From Terriglobales bacterium (lineage in GTDB: Bacteria; Acidobacteriota; Terriglobia; Terriglobales; Acidobacteriaceae), in the NCBI GenBank assembly GCA_035454605.1, contig DATIGQ010000132.1, positions 1 to 33,732 of the forward strand: a stretch of 33,732 bases of DNA. Direction: 5' to 3'. The notes below the pieces were generated by a model, which saw only the letters and a program-made list of their open reading frames with translations, had not been told where the DNA came from and did no database searches. Positions 27,359 to 33,732 of this stretch are shown here, one piece after another; position 1 is the first letter of the stretch; each line of letters starts with the position of its first letter. Both the position numbers and the translations under genes were made by a program.

Positions 27359-27604
27359 TTAGTCTTCGATCTTGTAACTGAACTCCTCGATCACCGGGTT
27401 GGTGAGCACTTCGCGCGCCATGCGCTCCACCTCGGCCTTGGCGGCGTCTTGGGAAAGCCCCCCGTCGAGCGCGATCTCAAAAAACTTGCCCTGGCGGACG
27501 TCGCCCACTCCCTTGTATCCCATCTTCTTCAGCGCGCCATGGATGGTCTTGCCCTGGGGGTCGAGCACCGTCTTCTTCAGCGAAACGTAAACGTAGGCCT
27601 TCAT
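27359..27604 (-). CDS. purS: Phosphoribosylformylglycinamidine synthase subunit PurS
   Basis: The small subunit of the three-part FGAM synthase (PurS-PurQ-PurL) in purine synthesis. The 81 residues match closely: MKAYVYVSLKKTVLDPQGKT, then YKGVGDVRQGKFFEI and a C-terminal LTNPVIEEFSYKIE. PurS bridges PurQ and PurL. Neither partner gene is in the window. The ATG has no ribosome-binding site and TATAAT lies 11 bases upstream. Confidence 0.95.
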   Translation of the reverse strand: MKAYVYVSLKKTVLDPQGKTIHGALKKMGYKGVGDVRQGKFFEIALDGGLSQDAAKAEVERMAREVLTNPVIEEFSYKIED

Positions 27605-27615
27605 GACTTGGGTAG

Positions 27616-27621
27616 ATTATA
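27616..27621 (-). promoter_or_regulatory. -10 box of purS with a very short leader
   Basis: A perfect TATAAT (minus strand, preceded by GCT) ends 11 bases before the purS ATG. The leader would be about 4 bases. No convincing -35. Confidence 0.45.
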
Positions 27622-27681
27622 AGCTGGAATGCGCAGGGCAGCCGGGAGTCTTGCGGCGTCCGGCGAAAGGGGGTTCTCTCC

Positions 27682-28452
27682 ATGCGAAAGATGGTGCTGC
27701 TGGGACTGGCGATTCTTCTCTGCGCGGCGAACGCGCTGGCCGCACCCGAGGGCAAACCCACGCGCGTGATGGTGCGCGCGGTCTCGCGCGACGCCAAGAT
27801 CCTGGGCACACACGTGGGCGGAGCGCGCATCACCATCCGTGACCTGGCCACCGGAAAGACGCTGGCGGAAGGCGTGCAGGAAGGCGGGTCAGGAGACACC
27901 GACCGCATCATGGTCGAGCCCCGTCGCCGCGGTGCTGCCGTTTACGACACTCCCGGCGCCGCCGGCTTCCTGGCCACCGTCGCCCTGGAGCGTCCCACGG
28001 TGGTGGAAATCAGCGCGGAAGGGCCGCTCGGCCATCCCCAGGCCACGCAGCGGGCCACGAAAACACTCCTTCTCGTTCCCGGAGAGGACATCCTCGGCGA
28101 TGGCGTGGTGCTGGAAATTCACGGATTCATCCTGCAGTTCGTTGATCCCGCCGCGGACGTGCATGTGAAGACGGGGGATCCCATCCCGGTGCGCGCCACC
28201 ATGACCATGACTTGAGGGTGCCCTACGGAGCCCGGCGGGCTCTGGGACGCCAACAAGATCCGCCTTGTCGCGCAACTGGTTCGGGAAGGGAAGGTGGAGG
28301 TGGAATCGGTCTTGGCCTACGCCGGCGAGAAGAGCACGTACTCGGGAACGCTCCAGGCTCCCGCAGCCGGCGCGTACGAGTTACGGCTATTGGCAATCGA
28401 TTCTGCCAACACGAACTTCGGCATGAACTCGCGCAAGCTGGTGGTCGAGTAG
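27682..28452 (+). CDS. Probable exported selenoprotein of unknown family (TGA read as selenocysteine at residue 178)
   Basis: Starts at ATG 27682 after AAGGGGG. The first part is a signal peptide (MRKMVLLGLAILLCAANALA) and a ~155-residue region with beta-rich character (RITIRDLATGKTLAEGV; DTDRIMVEPRRRG). An in-frame TGA at 28213-28215 follows ...VRATMTMT. The same frame then continues for 78 codons (GCPTEPGGLWDANKIRLVAQ... to ...SRKLVVE) and ends with TAG at 28450-28452. By hand count 64 of these 78 third positions are G or C, like the neighbours. The tail resembles an Ig-like beta domain (YSGTLQAPAAGAYELRLLAID). A bacterial-SECIS-like stem-loop follows the TGA. Without read-through the protein would be 177 residues and lose this domain. 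Predicted motif U178-G-C180. Alternatives: a recent nonsense mutation, or a sequencing error. I know no function; a metal or redox role is inference from the U-x-C pair. Confidence 0.72.
28213..28215 (+). other. In-frame TGA, putative selenocysteine codon
   Basis: TGA between an ACT codon and GGG-TGC, residue 178 of the exported protein. It is followed by continuous coding sequence in the same frame and by a hairpin. Selenocysteine next to G-C would give U-G-C. The selenocysteine machinery (selA, selB, selC, selD) is not in the window. Confidence 0.68.
28222..28246 (+). promoter_or_regulatory. Putative bacterial SECIS stem-loop
   Basis: An upper stem of eight pairs (28226-28233 with 28237-28244: CGGAGCCC with GGGCTCTG, one G-U) carries a three-base apical loop GGC (28234-28236). 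Below it, a bulged UA (28224-28225) is followed by two more C-G pairs (28222-28223 with 28245-28246). There are 18 bases between the TGA and the loop. The bacterial SECIS model needs a G in the first two loop positions, an upper stem of at least ~4 pairs and a loop roughly 16-37 bases from the TGA; all hold here. A bulged U is also present in the E. coli fdhF element. Confidence 0.65.
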
Positions 28453-28453
28453 C

Positions 28454-29557
28454 TTAGCTCCTCGGCCCATGCCCGGCCAGTTGCGCCAGGGTTGCTTCGG
28501 CTTGCGCCACGATCTCCGCCACGATCTCAGCTGCGCCCTGATCGGACTTGAGCAGCCGCACCGCTTGTCCTGTCAGCAGCGGGTAGAGATCGGCATCACC
28601 GGCAGCGATGGCACGGGCATAGAGGTCGCCGGCAGCCAGTGCCTGCAACGGCCATGCCAGGGGCTCGACCTTGGCAGCGAGCAGAGCGTCGAGTACCCGG
28701 TTATGAATGCCGCGAGCGGGCCGGCCGGTGAAGGCCCGGGTGACGACGGTGGCAGCTTCGTCCGCCTCGAGCACTCTCTGCTTGTACGCAGGAAAGGCGG
28801 CGCTTTCGCGCGCCACCAGGAAACGCGTACCCATGGCGGCTCCGGCAGCGCCCAGCGCCAGCGACGCCACCAGGCCGCGGCCATCCGCAATGCCGCCTGC
28901 CGCCACCACCGGGACGCGCACGGCGTCCGCAACCTGCGGCACCAGCGCCATCGTTCCCACCAGCGCCGCCTCACCGTCGGGGCCCAGCCGAAATGTCGAG
29001 CGATGCCCGCCGGCCTCGGCACCTTGCGCCAGCACGATGTCCACACCCGCCCCGGCTACCGCCTGGGCCTCCGCCACCGTGGTCACCATCGCCATCACCT
29101 TGGCGCCGGCTGCGTGTGCCGGCTCGACCAGCGGCGTCGGATCTCCCATCGCCGTGCTCAGCACCGGCACCCTCTCCTCGAGGATCACCTGGATCTGCTG
29201 CTGGAGTTGGGAAGGCGGCAGGGCTGGCGCGTCGCTCACTTCCGGCAACTTCAGCTCGCGGCGCAAGTGGTTCAGGACTTGCTGCACAGGCACGGCGTCG
29301 CGGTTGCCTGGCTCGGGCGGTGCCAGTAAGACATTCACGCCGAACGGGCGATCCGTTCGCTCCCGCACCGCACGGATCTGTTTTCGCACATCTTCCGGCG
29401 CAACGCGGAACGCCGCCAGCACGCCGAAACCGCCGGCCTCACAGACGGCCGCCACCAGCTCGGGAGTGGTCGGCCCGCCCGACATCGGCGCCTGCACCAG
29501 CGGATAACGCACACCCAACAGGTCGCAGAGCGGCGTGTGCAGAGCGTGTTTTTCCAT
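28454..29557 (-). CDS. Nitronate monooxygenase-family FMN enzyme (2-nitropropane dioxygenase/FabK-like)
   Basis: A 367-residue TIM-barrel flavoprotein. It starts MEKHALHTPLCDLLGVRYPLVQAPMSGGPTTPELVAAV. FMN phosphate-binding residues are in VPVVAAGGIADGRG and ALGAAGAAMGTRFL. The catalytic histidine is in AQGAEAGGHRST. Family members oxidise nitronates or, in the FabK branch, reduce enoyl-ACP; which applies cannot be decided. ATG 29557 is preferred over the adjacent GTG because GAGGTGA lies just upstream. Its stop is one base from the end of the convergent putative selenoprotein gene. Confidence 0.88.
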   Translation of the reverse strand: MEKHALHTPLCDLLGVRYPLVQAPMSGGPTTPELVAAVCEAGGFGVLAAFRVAPEDVRKQIRAVRERTDRPFGVNVLLAPPEPGNRDAVPVQQVLNHLRRELKLPEVSDAPALPPSQLQQQIQVILEERVPVLSTAMGDPTPLVEPAHAAGAKVMAMVTTVAEAQAVAGAGVDIVLAQGAEAGGHRSTFRLGPDGEAALVGTMALVPQVADAVRVPVVAAGGIADGRGLVASLALGAAGAAMGTRFLVARESAAFPAYKQRVLEADEAATVVTRAFTGRPARGIHNRVLDALLAAKVEPLAWPLQALAAGDLYARAIAAGDADLYPLLTGQAVRLLKSDQGAAEIVAEIVAQAEATLAQLAGHGPRS

Positions 29558-29623
29558 CACTCACCTCGAAGAGAGAGGGAATTCCGGAATGCTACTCGTA
29601 ACAGAAAGGAAGGAGCCAGCTGG

Positions 29624-30394
29624 CTACAGCCGGAACAGCTCCCGCAACCGCTTGGTCTGGGCGCGGCTCACCGGAATCTCCGATTGTTTCTTGTCGTCCA
29701 TGCGGAGCTGATAGCTGCTCTTGAACCAGGGCACCACTTCCCGGATGCGGTTGATGTTCACCACGTAGGAGCGGTGCGCGCGCCAGAAGGTGTTGGCATC
29801 GAGCGAGGCCAGTAGTTCTTCCAGGGTGCGGCAGTTCGATTGGCCTTCCGCCGCCGCCGTCACTACCGTGATCACGCCGTCTTCAATGGAGGCGTAACAG
29901 ATGTCCTTCTGGTCCACCAGGAACAGCCGCCCGCCGGCCTTGATCAGGATGCGGTTAGCCTGCGGCTTCTGTCCTTCCAGCATCTTCACCAGCGCGTCCA
30001 AACGCTCGGCAGGCGCTCCCGCGGTCTCTCTCGCGCGCTTGGCCTTCTGGACTGATTGCGTCACCCGCTTCTTGTCGAAAGGCTTCAGCAGGTAGTCGAC
30101 CGCGTTCACCTCGAAGGCCTTGACGGCGTACTGATCGTAGGCGGTGGCGAACACGATCTGCGGCAGCGGCACCCGCCGGTCGAGCAGCTTCTTGATGACG
30201 CCGAAGCCGTCCAGGCCGGGCATCTGCACGTCCAGGAAGACCAGGTCGGGCGAGTGCTCCTTGATCAGGCTCACCGCCTCCAGGCCGTTCTTGCCCTGGG
30301 CCACTACTTCGACGTCACCCACCGACTTCAGCAGGTAGGCCAGCTCGTCGCGCGCGAGCTGCTCGTCATCCACGATGAGAGCGGAAAGTGGCAT
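29624..30394 (-). CDS. LytTR-family response regulator
   Basis: A 256-residue two-component regulator. The receiver domain (residues 1-~120) has the acidic pocket DDE (9-11), phospho-acceptor Asp55 in LVFLDVQMPG, and Lys104 in YLLKPF. A linker follows, then a C-terminal LytTR DNA-binding domain (~150-256: ILIKAGGRLFLVDQKDICYASIEDG to FWRAHRSYVVNINRIREVVPWFKSSYQL). Such regulators often control virulence, cell-wall or exopolysaccharide genes. No histidine kinase gene is in the window, so its partner is unknown. Its own promoter is at 30430-30459. Confidence 0.93.
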   Translation of the reverse strand: MPLSALIVDDEQLARDELAYLLKSVGDVEVVAQGKNGLEAVSLIKEHSPDLVFLDVQMPGLDGFGVIKKLLDRRVPLPQIVFATAYDQYAVKAFEVNAVDYLLKPFDKKRVTQSVQKAKRARETAGAPAERLDALVKMLEGQKPQANRILIKAGGRLFLVDQKDICYASIEDGVITVVTAAAEGQSNCRTLEELLASLDANTFWRAHRSYVVNINRIREVVPWFKSSYQLRMDDKKQSEIPVSRAQTKRLRELFRL

Positions 30395-30429
30395 GGGTTA
30401 TCGGATGCCTCGAGAAAAGCTTCCCAACG

Positions 30430-30459
30430 AGTATAAGAACCCCGGTTTTGCAGCGTCAA
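30430..30459 (-). promoter_or_regulatory. Sigma-70-type promoter of the LytTR regulator
   Basis: On the minus strand TTGACG (30459-30454), an 18-base spacer and TATACT (30435-30430). The leader is about 30 bases and has no strong ribosome-binding site near the ATG. Confidence 0.6.
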
Positions 30460-30498
30460 CGCGCGCCGATCGAGGTTACCAGTCGAGGCTGTCCGCTT

Positions 30499-31680
30499 TC
30501 AGGCTACGCTCTCCAGCGCCAGCGCCATGCCCATGCCGCCGGAGACACAGAGCGTCGCCATGCCTCGCTTGGCCTTGCGCCGCAGCATCTCGTGCAGCAG
30601 CGTCACCGTGATGCGCGCACCCGTGCACCCGATGGGATGTCCCAGCGCGATCGCCCCGCCGTTCACGTTCAGCTTCTCCGGATCGAAGTGCAGCTCGCGG
30701 TCGCAGGCCAGGACCTGCGCGGCAAAGGCTTCGTTCAGCTCGATCAGGTCGAACCCGGCGTAATCCAGCCCGAACTTTTCCTTCATCTTGCCGAGCGCAG
30801 GCACCGGCCCGATCCCCATGATGCGCGGATCGACGCCGGCGCTGGTCGCCGCCATCACCCGCGCCGTCGGCTTCAGGTTGTGCCGCTTCACGAAGGCTTC
30901 GCCCGCCACCACCAGCGCGGCTGCGCCATCGGTGATGCCCGACGAATTTCCCGCGGTGATGGTGCCCGTCTTGGAGAACACGGGCGCCAGCTTGGCCATC
31001 TTCTCCAGAGTTGCGCCCAGGAAAGGGTGCTCGTCGCGCGCGAATGTCTGCGGGCCTTTCTTGCCGTCGAGCTCAACCGCAACGATCTCTGAGCCGAACC
31101 TGCCGGCCTCGATGGCCGCCTGCGCGCGCTGCTGCGACCGCAGCGCGTATTGATCCTGTTCTTCACGCGGGATCTTGTACTGTTCGGCGAGCACCTCGGC
31201 GGTTTCGCCCATCACCATCTTGGCCAGGGGACAGAAGAAGCCGTCGCGATACATGCCGTCCACCAGGTCCTGGTTTCCCAGCCGGTAGCCCCAGCGCGCG
31301 CCGTCCAGGTAGTAGGGAAGGCGCGACATGGATTCCGTGCCCCCGGTGAGCACGCACTCCAGGTTTCCGGCCGTGATCTCCTCGAACGCCAGCGCCACCG
31401 ACTTCATGCCGGAGGCGCAGGCCTGGTTCACGGTATAGGCGGGAACCTCCTGCGGCAGGCCGGCGCGGATGGAGATCTGTCGCGCCACATTCGGACCGCC
31501 GCCCGCCTGGCGGGCGTTGCCGAAGATGGTCTCGTCCACCTGGTCGGCCCGGACTCCGGCGCGCTCCAGCGCAGCCCGCGCCGCAATGGCGCCCATGTCT
31601 GCGGCAGTCTTTCCCGCCAGCGAGCCGCCGAACTTGCCGATGGCCGTGCGCACCGCCGAAAGAATAAAGACGCCTTCCAC
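30499..31680 (-). CDS. Acetyl-CoA C-acetyltransferase (thiolase)
   Basis: A 393-residue thiolase with the full catalytic set: Cys88 in VNQACASGM, His348 in [16 protein letters not shown] and Cys378 in [12 protein letters not shown]. It condenses two acetyl-CoA to acetoacetyl-CoA, or the reverse in fatty-acid/PHB or ketone metabolism. The N-terminus [15 protein letters not shown] is typical of biosynthetic thiolases. A GGAGG site precedes the ATG. It stands alone; no acyl-CoA dehydrogenase or PHB genes are adjacent. Confidence 0.94.
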   Translation of the reverse strand: MEGVFILSAVRTAIGKFGGSLAGKTAADMGAIAARAALERAGVRADQVDETIFGNARQAGGGPNVARQISIRAGLPQEVPAYTVNQACASGMKSVALAFEEITAGNLECVLTGGTESMSRLPYYLDGARWGYRLGNQDLVDGMYRDGFFCPLAKMVMGETAEVLAEQYKIPREEQDQYALRSQQRAQAAIEAGRFGSEIVAVELDGKKGPQTFARDEHPFLGATLEKMAKLAPVFSKTGTITAGNSSGITDGAAALVVAGEAFVKRHNLKPTARVMAATSAGVDPRIMGIGPVPALGKMKEKFGLDYAGFDLIELNEAFAAQVLACDRELHFDPEKLNVNGGAIALGHPIGCTGARITVTLLHEMLRRKAKRGMATLCVSGGMGMALALESVA

Positions 31681-31699
31681 CGCGACCTCCGAAACTGTC

Positions 31700-31705
31700 A
31701 GTCTA
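31700..31705 (-). promoter_or_regulatory. -10-like TAGACT box upstream of the thiolase
   Basis: GTTAGACT on the minus strand, about 20 bases before the thiolase ATG; no clear -35. The same octamer occurs before rlmB (32683-32690). Confidence 0.3.
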
Positions 31706-31745
31706 ACACCCGCCCGGTCTGGGCCCGGAGAGTGAGAAACGCCGG

Positions 31746-31751
31746 TACAAT
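31746..31751 (+). promoter_or_regulatory. -10-like TACAAT box of the PAP2-type gene
   Basis: GGTACAATC 14 bases before the ATG. The expected leader is under 10 bases. No clear -35. Confidence 0.35.
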
Positions 31752-31765
31752 CCGGGTCCCGAGCT

Positions 31766-32659
31766 ATGACGAACCAGTCTCAACCGGTTTCCTGGTGGCA
31801 GCGGACCAACTTTGTCGACCGACTCTACTTCGCCTGGTTCGGCGGGCTGGGTCTGGTGATTCTGTTGCTGCACCACCGCATCCCCGCCTGGCCGTCGTTC
31901 CTGGCCGTTCACGCCGTTTGTCTGCTGGTGATCGCGGCATTGGTAGCAGGCGCTCCGCGCTCCCGCATTTGGCACTTCCTGCATCACTGGTATCCGTTGC
32001 TGATATTCATCGTCTGTTTCGAGGAGGTGGCCCGCCTCTCCTTCCTGTTCGTCGACTCCTGGCAGGACCAGTATTTGCTCGACCTCGAAGCCAGGTTCTT
32101 TGCCGCGCCACCCACGGTCTGGCTGGGACAATTCGCCACGCCCTGGCTGACCGAGGTCCTGGAGATCGGGTACTTTTCCTACTTCCTGCTGCTGATAATG
32201 GTGGGCGGCGTGCTCTACCACCGCGGCGACATGCCCGCCTTCCGGCGCACCATGTCCACCAGCGTCGTGAGCTACATGCTGTGCTACCTGGTCTTTCTGA
32301 CCTTTCCGACCGAAGGTCCCGCGCACACGCTGCGCCATCTGCACACCGTACCGCTCGAGGGCGGCCCGTTTCATTTCCTCGTGAACCTCATCCAGAAGCA
32401 CGGCGGCGTGCACGGCAACGCTTTTCCCAGTTCGCACGTCGCCGCCGCCGTAGTGGCGTTGATCTACGCCTGGCGCTACGCCCCGCGCCTGGGCATGGCG
32501 CTCACGCCGCTGGTAGTGCTGCTCTGCATCGGCGCGGTGTATGACCGCTATCACTATGTATCCGACATCGCTGGCGGCATCGTGATCGCGCTGCTGGCGG
32601 AGGCGATCGTTGCTTGGCTGGTGCGGCGGCCTCGCTGGGCCAGGCTCGTCCAGTCGTAA
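31766..32659 (+). CDS. PAP2-superfamily membrane phosphatase / inositolphosphotransferase-like protein
   Basis: A 297-residue integral membrane protein with about six helices. The two C-terminal PAP2 motifs are present: AFPSSHVAA (His224) and the RYHYVSDIAGG motif (His263, Asp267). The first motif (KxxxxxxRP) is not evident. This fits the PAP2_3/Aur1-like branch, whose members act on lipid phosphates or transfer phosphoinositol, with the catalytic histidines at a membrane surface. Substrate is unknown. It is followed 38 bases later by rlmB, which has its own -10 box. Confidence 0.85.
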   Translation: MTNQSQPVSWWQRTNFVDRLYFAWFGGLGLVILLLHHRIPAWPSFLAVHAVCLLVIAALVAGAPRSRIWHFLHHWYPLLIFIVCFEEVARLSFLFVDSWQDQYLLDLEARFFAAPPTVWLGQFATPWLTEVLEIGYFSYFLLLIMVGGVLYHRGDMPAFRRTMSTSVVSYMLCYLVFLTFPTEGPAHTLRHLHTVPLEGGPFHFLVNLIQKHGGVHGNAFPSSHVAAAVVALIYAWRYAPRLGMALTPLVVLLCIGAVYDRYHYVSDIAGGIVIALLAEAIVAWLVRRPRWARLVQS

Positions 32660-32684
32660 TCCCTCGTCAATCGCACAATTCCGT

Positions 32685-32690
32685 TAGACT
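32685..32690 (+). promoter_or_regulatory. -10-like box for rlmB, probably leaderless
   Basis: GTTAGACT ends seven bases before the rlmB ATG, with CATCCCG between and no Shine-Dalgarno. No clear -35. Confidence 0.4.
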
Positions 32691-32697
32691 CATCCCG

Positions 32698-33435
32698 ATG
32701 GACGTCATTTTCGGCATCAACCCTGTGACCGAGGCCTTGAAGGCCCGCGGCCGTGCCTTCGCGTACCTGGGCGTTGCCAGTCGGAACGACGCCCGCGTCG
32801 AGAAGCTGATTGCAGAATGCCGCGCGCTCGGCGTGCCGGTGCGCTTTCTGCCCCGCCACCAGCTTGACCGCCTGGCCAACGGCGGCGCGCACCAGGGCGT
32901 GGTGGCGGTGGCCGCGGCCCGGCGCTACGACGACCCGGAGGCTATCCTGGCCCACCGCCACGGCCGCCATGCCTTTGTCCTCGTGCTCGACGGCATCGAG
33001 GACCCGCACAACCTGGGCGCTATCCTGCGGACCGCCGATGCCGCCGGCGCCGACGGCGTCCTCATTCCCGAGCGTCGCGCCGTGGGCGTTACCGCTACCG
33101 TGGCCAAAGTGTCCGCCGGCGCCAGCGAGCACCTGCCCATCGCGCGCGTCACCAACCTGGGCCGTGCGCTCGAGGAGCTGAAGGCGCGCAACGTGTGGAT
33201 CGTCGGCCTTGACGAACGCGCCCCGCAAAGCTACGACGCCCTCGACTACAACATGGACTGCGCTCTGGTGCTGGGCGCCGAGGGCAAGGGCATGCACGAG
33301 CAGATCCGGCGCCGCTGCGACTTCCTAGTCTCCATTCCCATGCTGGGCAAGGTTCCTTCGCTGAACGTCTCCGTCGCCGCCGCGGTGGTCATGTATGAAC
33401 TCGTCCGCCAACGCCGCCAGGTAGCAGCCAAGTGA
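32698..33435 (+). CDS. rlmB: 23S rRNA (guanosine-2'-O-)-methyltransferase RlmB (TrmH/SpoU family)
   Basis: Methylates the ribose of a guanosine (G2251 in E. coli) in the peptidyl-transferase loop of 23S rRNA using SAM. The 245-residue protein has the N-terminal substrate-binding domain (FGINPVTEALKA) and the SPOUT knot motifs: LDGIEDPHNLGAILRTADAAGADGV, VLGAEGKGM and SIPMLGKVPSLNVSVAAAVVMYEL. The ATG at 32698 matches the family start; the in-frame extension back to 32614 overlaps the PAP2 gene and is rejected. Its stop TGA shares one base with the start of the next gene. Confidence 0.95.
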   Translation: MDVIFGINPVTEALKARGRAFAYLGVASRNDARVEKLIAECRALGVPVRFLPRHQLDRLANGGAHQGVVAVAAARRYDDPEAILAHRHGRHAFVLVLDGIEDPHNLGAILRTADAAGADGVLIPERRAVGVTATVAKVSAGASEHLPIARVTNLGRALEELKARNVWIVGLDERAPQSYDALDYNMDCALVLGAEGKGMHEQIRRRCDFLVSIPMLGKVPSLNVSVAAAVVMYELVRQRRQVAAK

Positions 33436-33732
33436 TGACGACCCGGTCCTCCTTGGTGTCCTTCGTGGCAGTCCTTTGCGTTCTTTGTGGTGGTGCTCTT
33501 TCATCTTCCGCCCTCGACCGTTCCGCCTTCACCATCACCGCCTGGGAACTGAAGGCTCGCATCTCGCCTGCGCAACAGACCCTGGCTGCCACTGCGAACG
33601 TGACTTTGCGCAACGACAGCCCCGCGCCGCAGCGCGTAGCCGCGTTGCAGATCTCGTCAGCGCTCGCCTGGAAGACGGTCACTGCGGCAGGGAAGCCGCT
33701 GCAGTACGTTGGGCAGCCCTACATCTCCGACC
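33435..33732 (+). CDS. Exported protein of unknown function, N-terminal part (runs off window)
   Basis: ATG 33435 overlaps the rlmB stop by one base. The frame is open to the window end, 99 codons. It begins with a signal peptide-like segment (MTTRSSLVSFVAVLCVLCGG, then ALSSSALDRS), with a cysteine that could be a lipobox but does not fit one well. The mature part reads FTITAWELKARISPAQQTL and continues with VTLRNDS and LQISSALAW, resembling the N-terminal beta domain of large acidobacterial exported proteins, some with M1-type peptidase domains; that similarity is from memory and is weak evidence. The DNA for the signal segment matches a known type of intergenic repeat. Confidence 0.7.
   Translation, partial: MTTRSSLVSFVAVLCVLCGGALSSSALDRSAFTITAWELKARISPAQQTLAATANVTLRNDSPAPQRVAALQISSALAWKTVTAAGKPLQYVGQPYISD
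33448..33492. repeat. Repeat of the CCACGAAGGACACCAAGGA type, inside the signal-peptide region
   Basis: Read on the minus strand, 33492-33448 gives CCACAAAGAACGCAAAGGA, then TGCCACGAAGGACACCAAGG. These ~9-base A/C/G-rich units are typical of dispersed intergenic repeats in acidobacterial and other genomes. Here they lie within the first codons of an exported protein. Confidence 0.55.

Noticed and set aside
27682-28215. Treating the exported protein as a simple 177-residue gene or as a pseudogene
   Set aside because: The coding signal continues without a break after the TGA, a SECIS-like hairpin is in place and no other lesion is visible. A nonsense mutation remains possible and is stated as the alternative.
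28212-28457. Separate plus-strand frame (81 codons) over the tail of the putative selenoprotein
   Set aside because: Different frame from the coherent tail; its translation is Arg/Gly-rich. The tail frame fits the upstream protein and has higher G/C at third positions.
32614-32697. Earlier start for rlmB
   Set aside because: It would overlap the PAP2-type gene and adds residues unlike the family start.

Overview
This is a GC-rich, gene-dense chromosomal window with short intergenic gaps (none above about 250 bases) and mostly housekeeping content. Gene content and order point to an acidobacterium or close relative (Acidobacteriota, Terriglobia-like). The signs are a yicC-gmk-rpoZ-coaBC-priA block, an rpsP-khpA-rimM-trmD-rplS-rnhB block, an HspR-controlled dnaK-dnaJ unit, an Hfq-like Sm protein beside dcd, and the dispersed short intergenic repeats seen in such genomes. 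That assignment is inference; there is no rRNA in the window. I found no tRNA, CRISPR array, insertion sequence or phage gene.

Layout. 1-8800 (+): the 3' end of rapZ, an MsbA-type ABC exporter, then yicC, gmk, rpoZ, coaBC, a family-4 uracil-DNA glycosylase and priA (nucleotide supply, transcription, CoA synthesis, replication restart and repair). 8813-10138 (-): a site-2-protease-like membrane peptidase and an HU/IHF protein. The latter is divergent from dcd (+) through an unusual promoter pair whose -35 boxes overlap on opposite strands. 10842-13224 (-): an Hfq-like protein, holB and tmk. 13282-16544 (-): the ribosomal protein and rRNA/tRNA maturation operon. 16635-20101 (-): a peroxiredoxin-like protein, ffh, a 58-residue conserved-looking small protein and a histone-deacetylase-fold enzyme. 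20335 (+): a Spy/CpxP-like LTxxQ protein flanked by two copies of a perfect 16-bp palindrome. 20967-24631 (-): dnaK-dnaJ-hspR behind a consensus promoter overlapped by a HAIR-like operator, with a small membrane protein divergent from it. 25341-27604 (-): glmS and purS. 28454-31680 (-): nitronate monooxygenase, a LytTR response regulator and a thiolase. 31766-33732 (+): a PAP2-superfamily membrane protein, rlmB and the start of an exported protein.

The most interesting item is 27682-28452 (+). An exported protein of unknown function reads through an in-frame TGA at 28213-28215 into 78 more codons of coherent, high-GC3 coding sequence that ends one base before the stop of the convergent neighbour. 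The TGA is followed at the right distance by a strong stem-loop that fits the bacterial SECIS model (apical loop starting with G, bulged U in the stem). The residue would sit in a U-G-C motif. I interpret this as a selenoprotein of a family I do not recognise. A conventional gene caller would truncate it at the TGA and lose the C-terminal domain.

A second theme is expression signals. Several genes (coaBC, tmk, purS, rlmB) have a -10-like hexamer only 6-11 bases before the start codon and no Shine-Dalgarno, suggesting leaderless mRNAs. Others carry clean TTGACA-type promoters.
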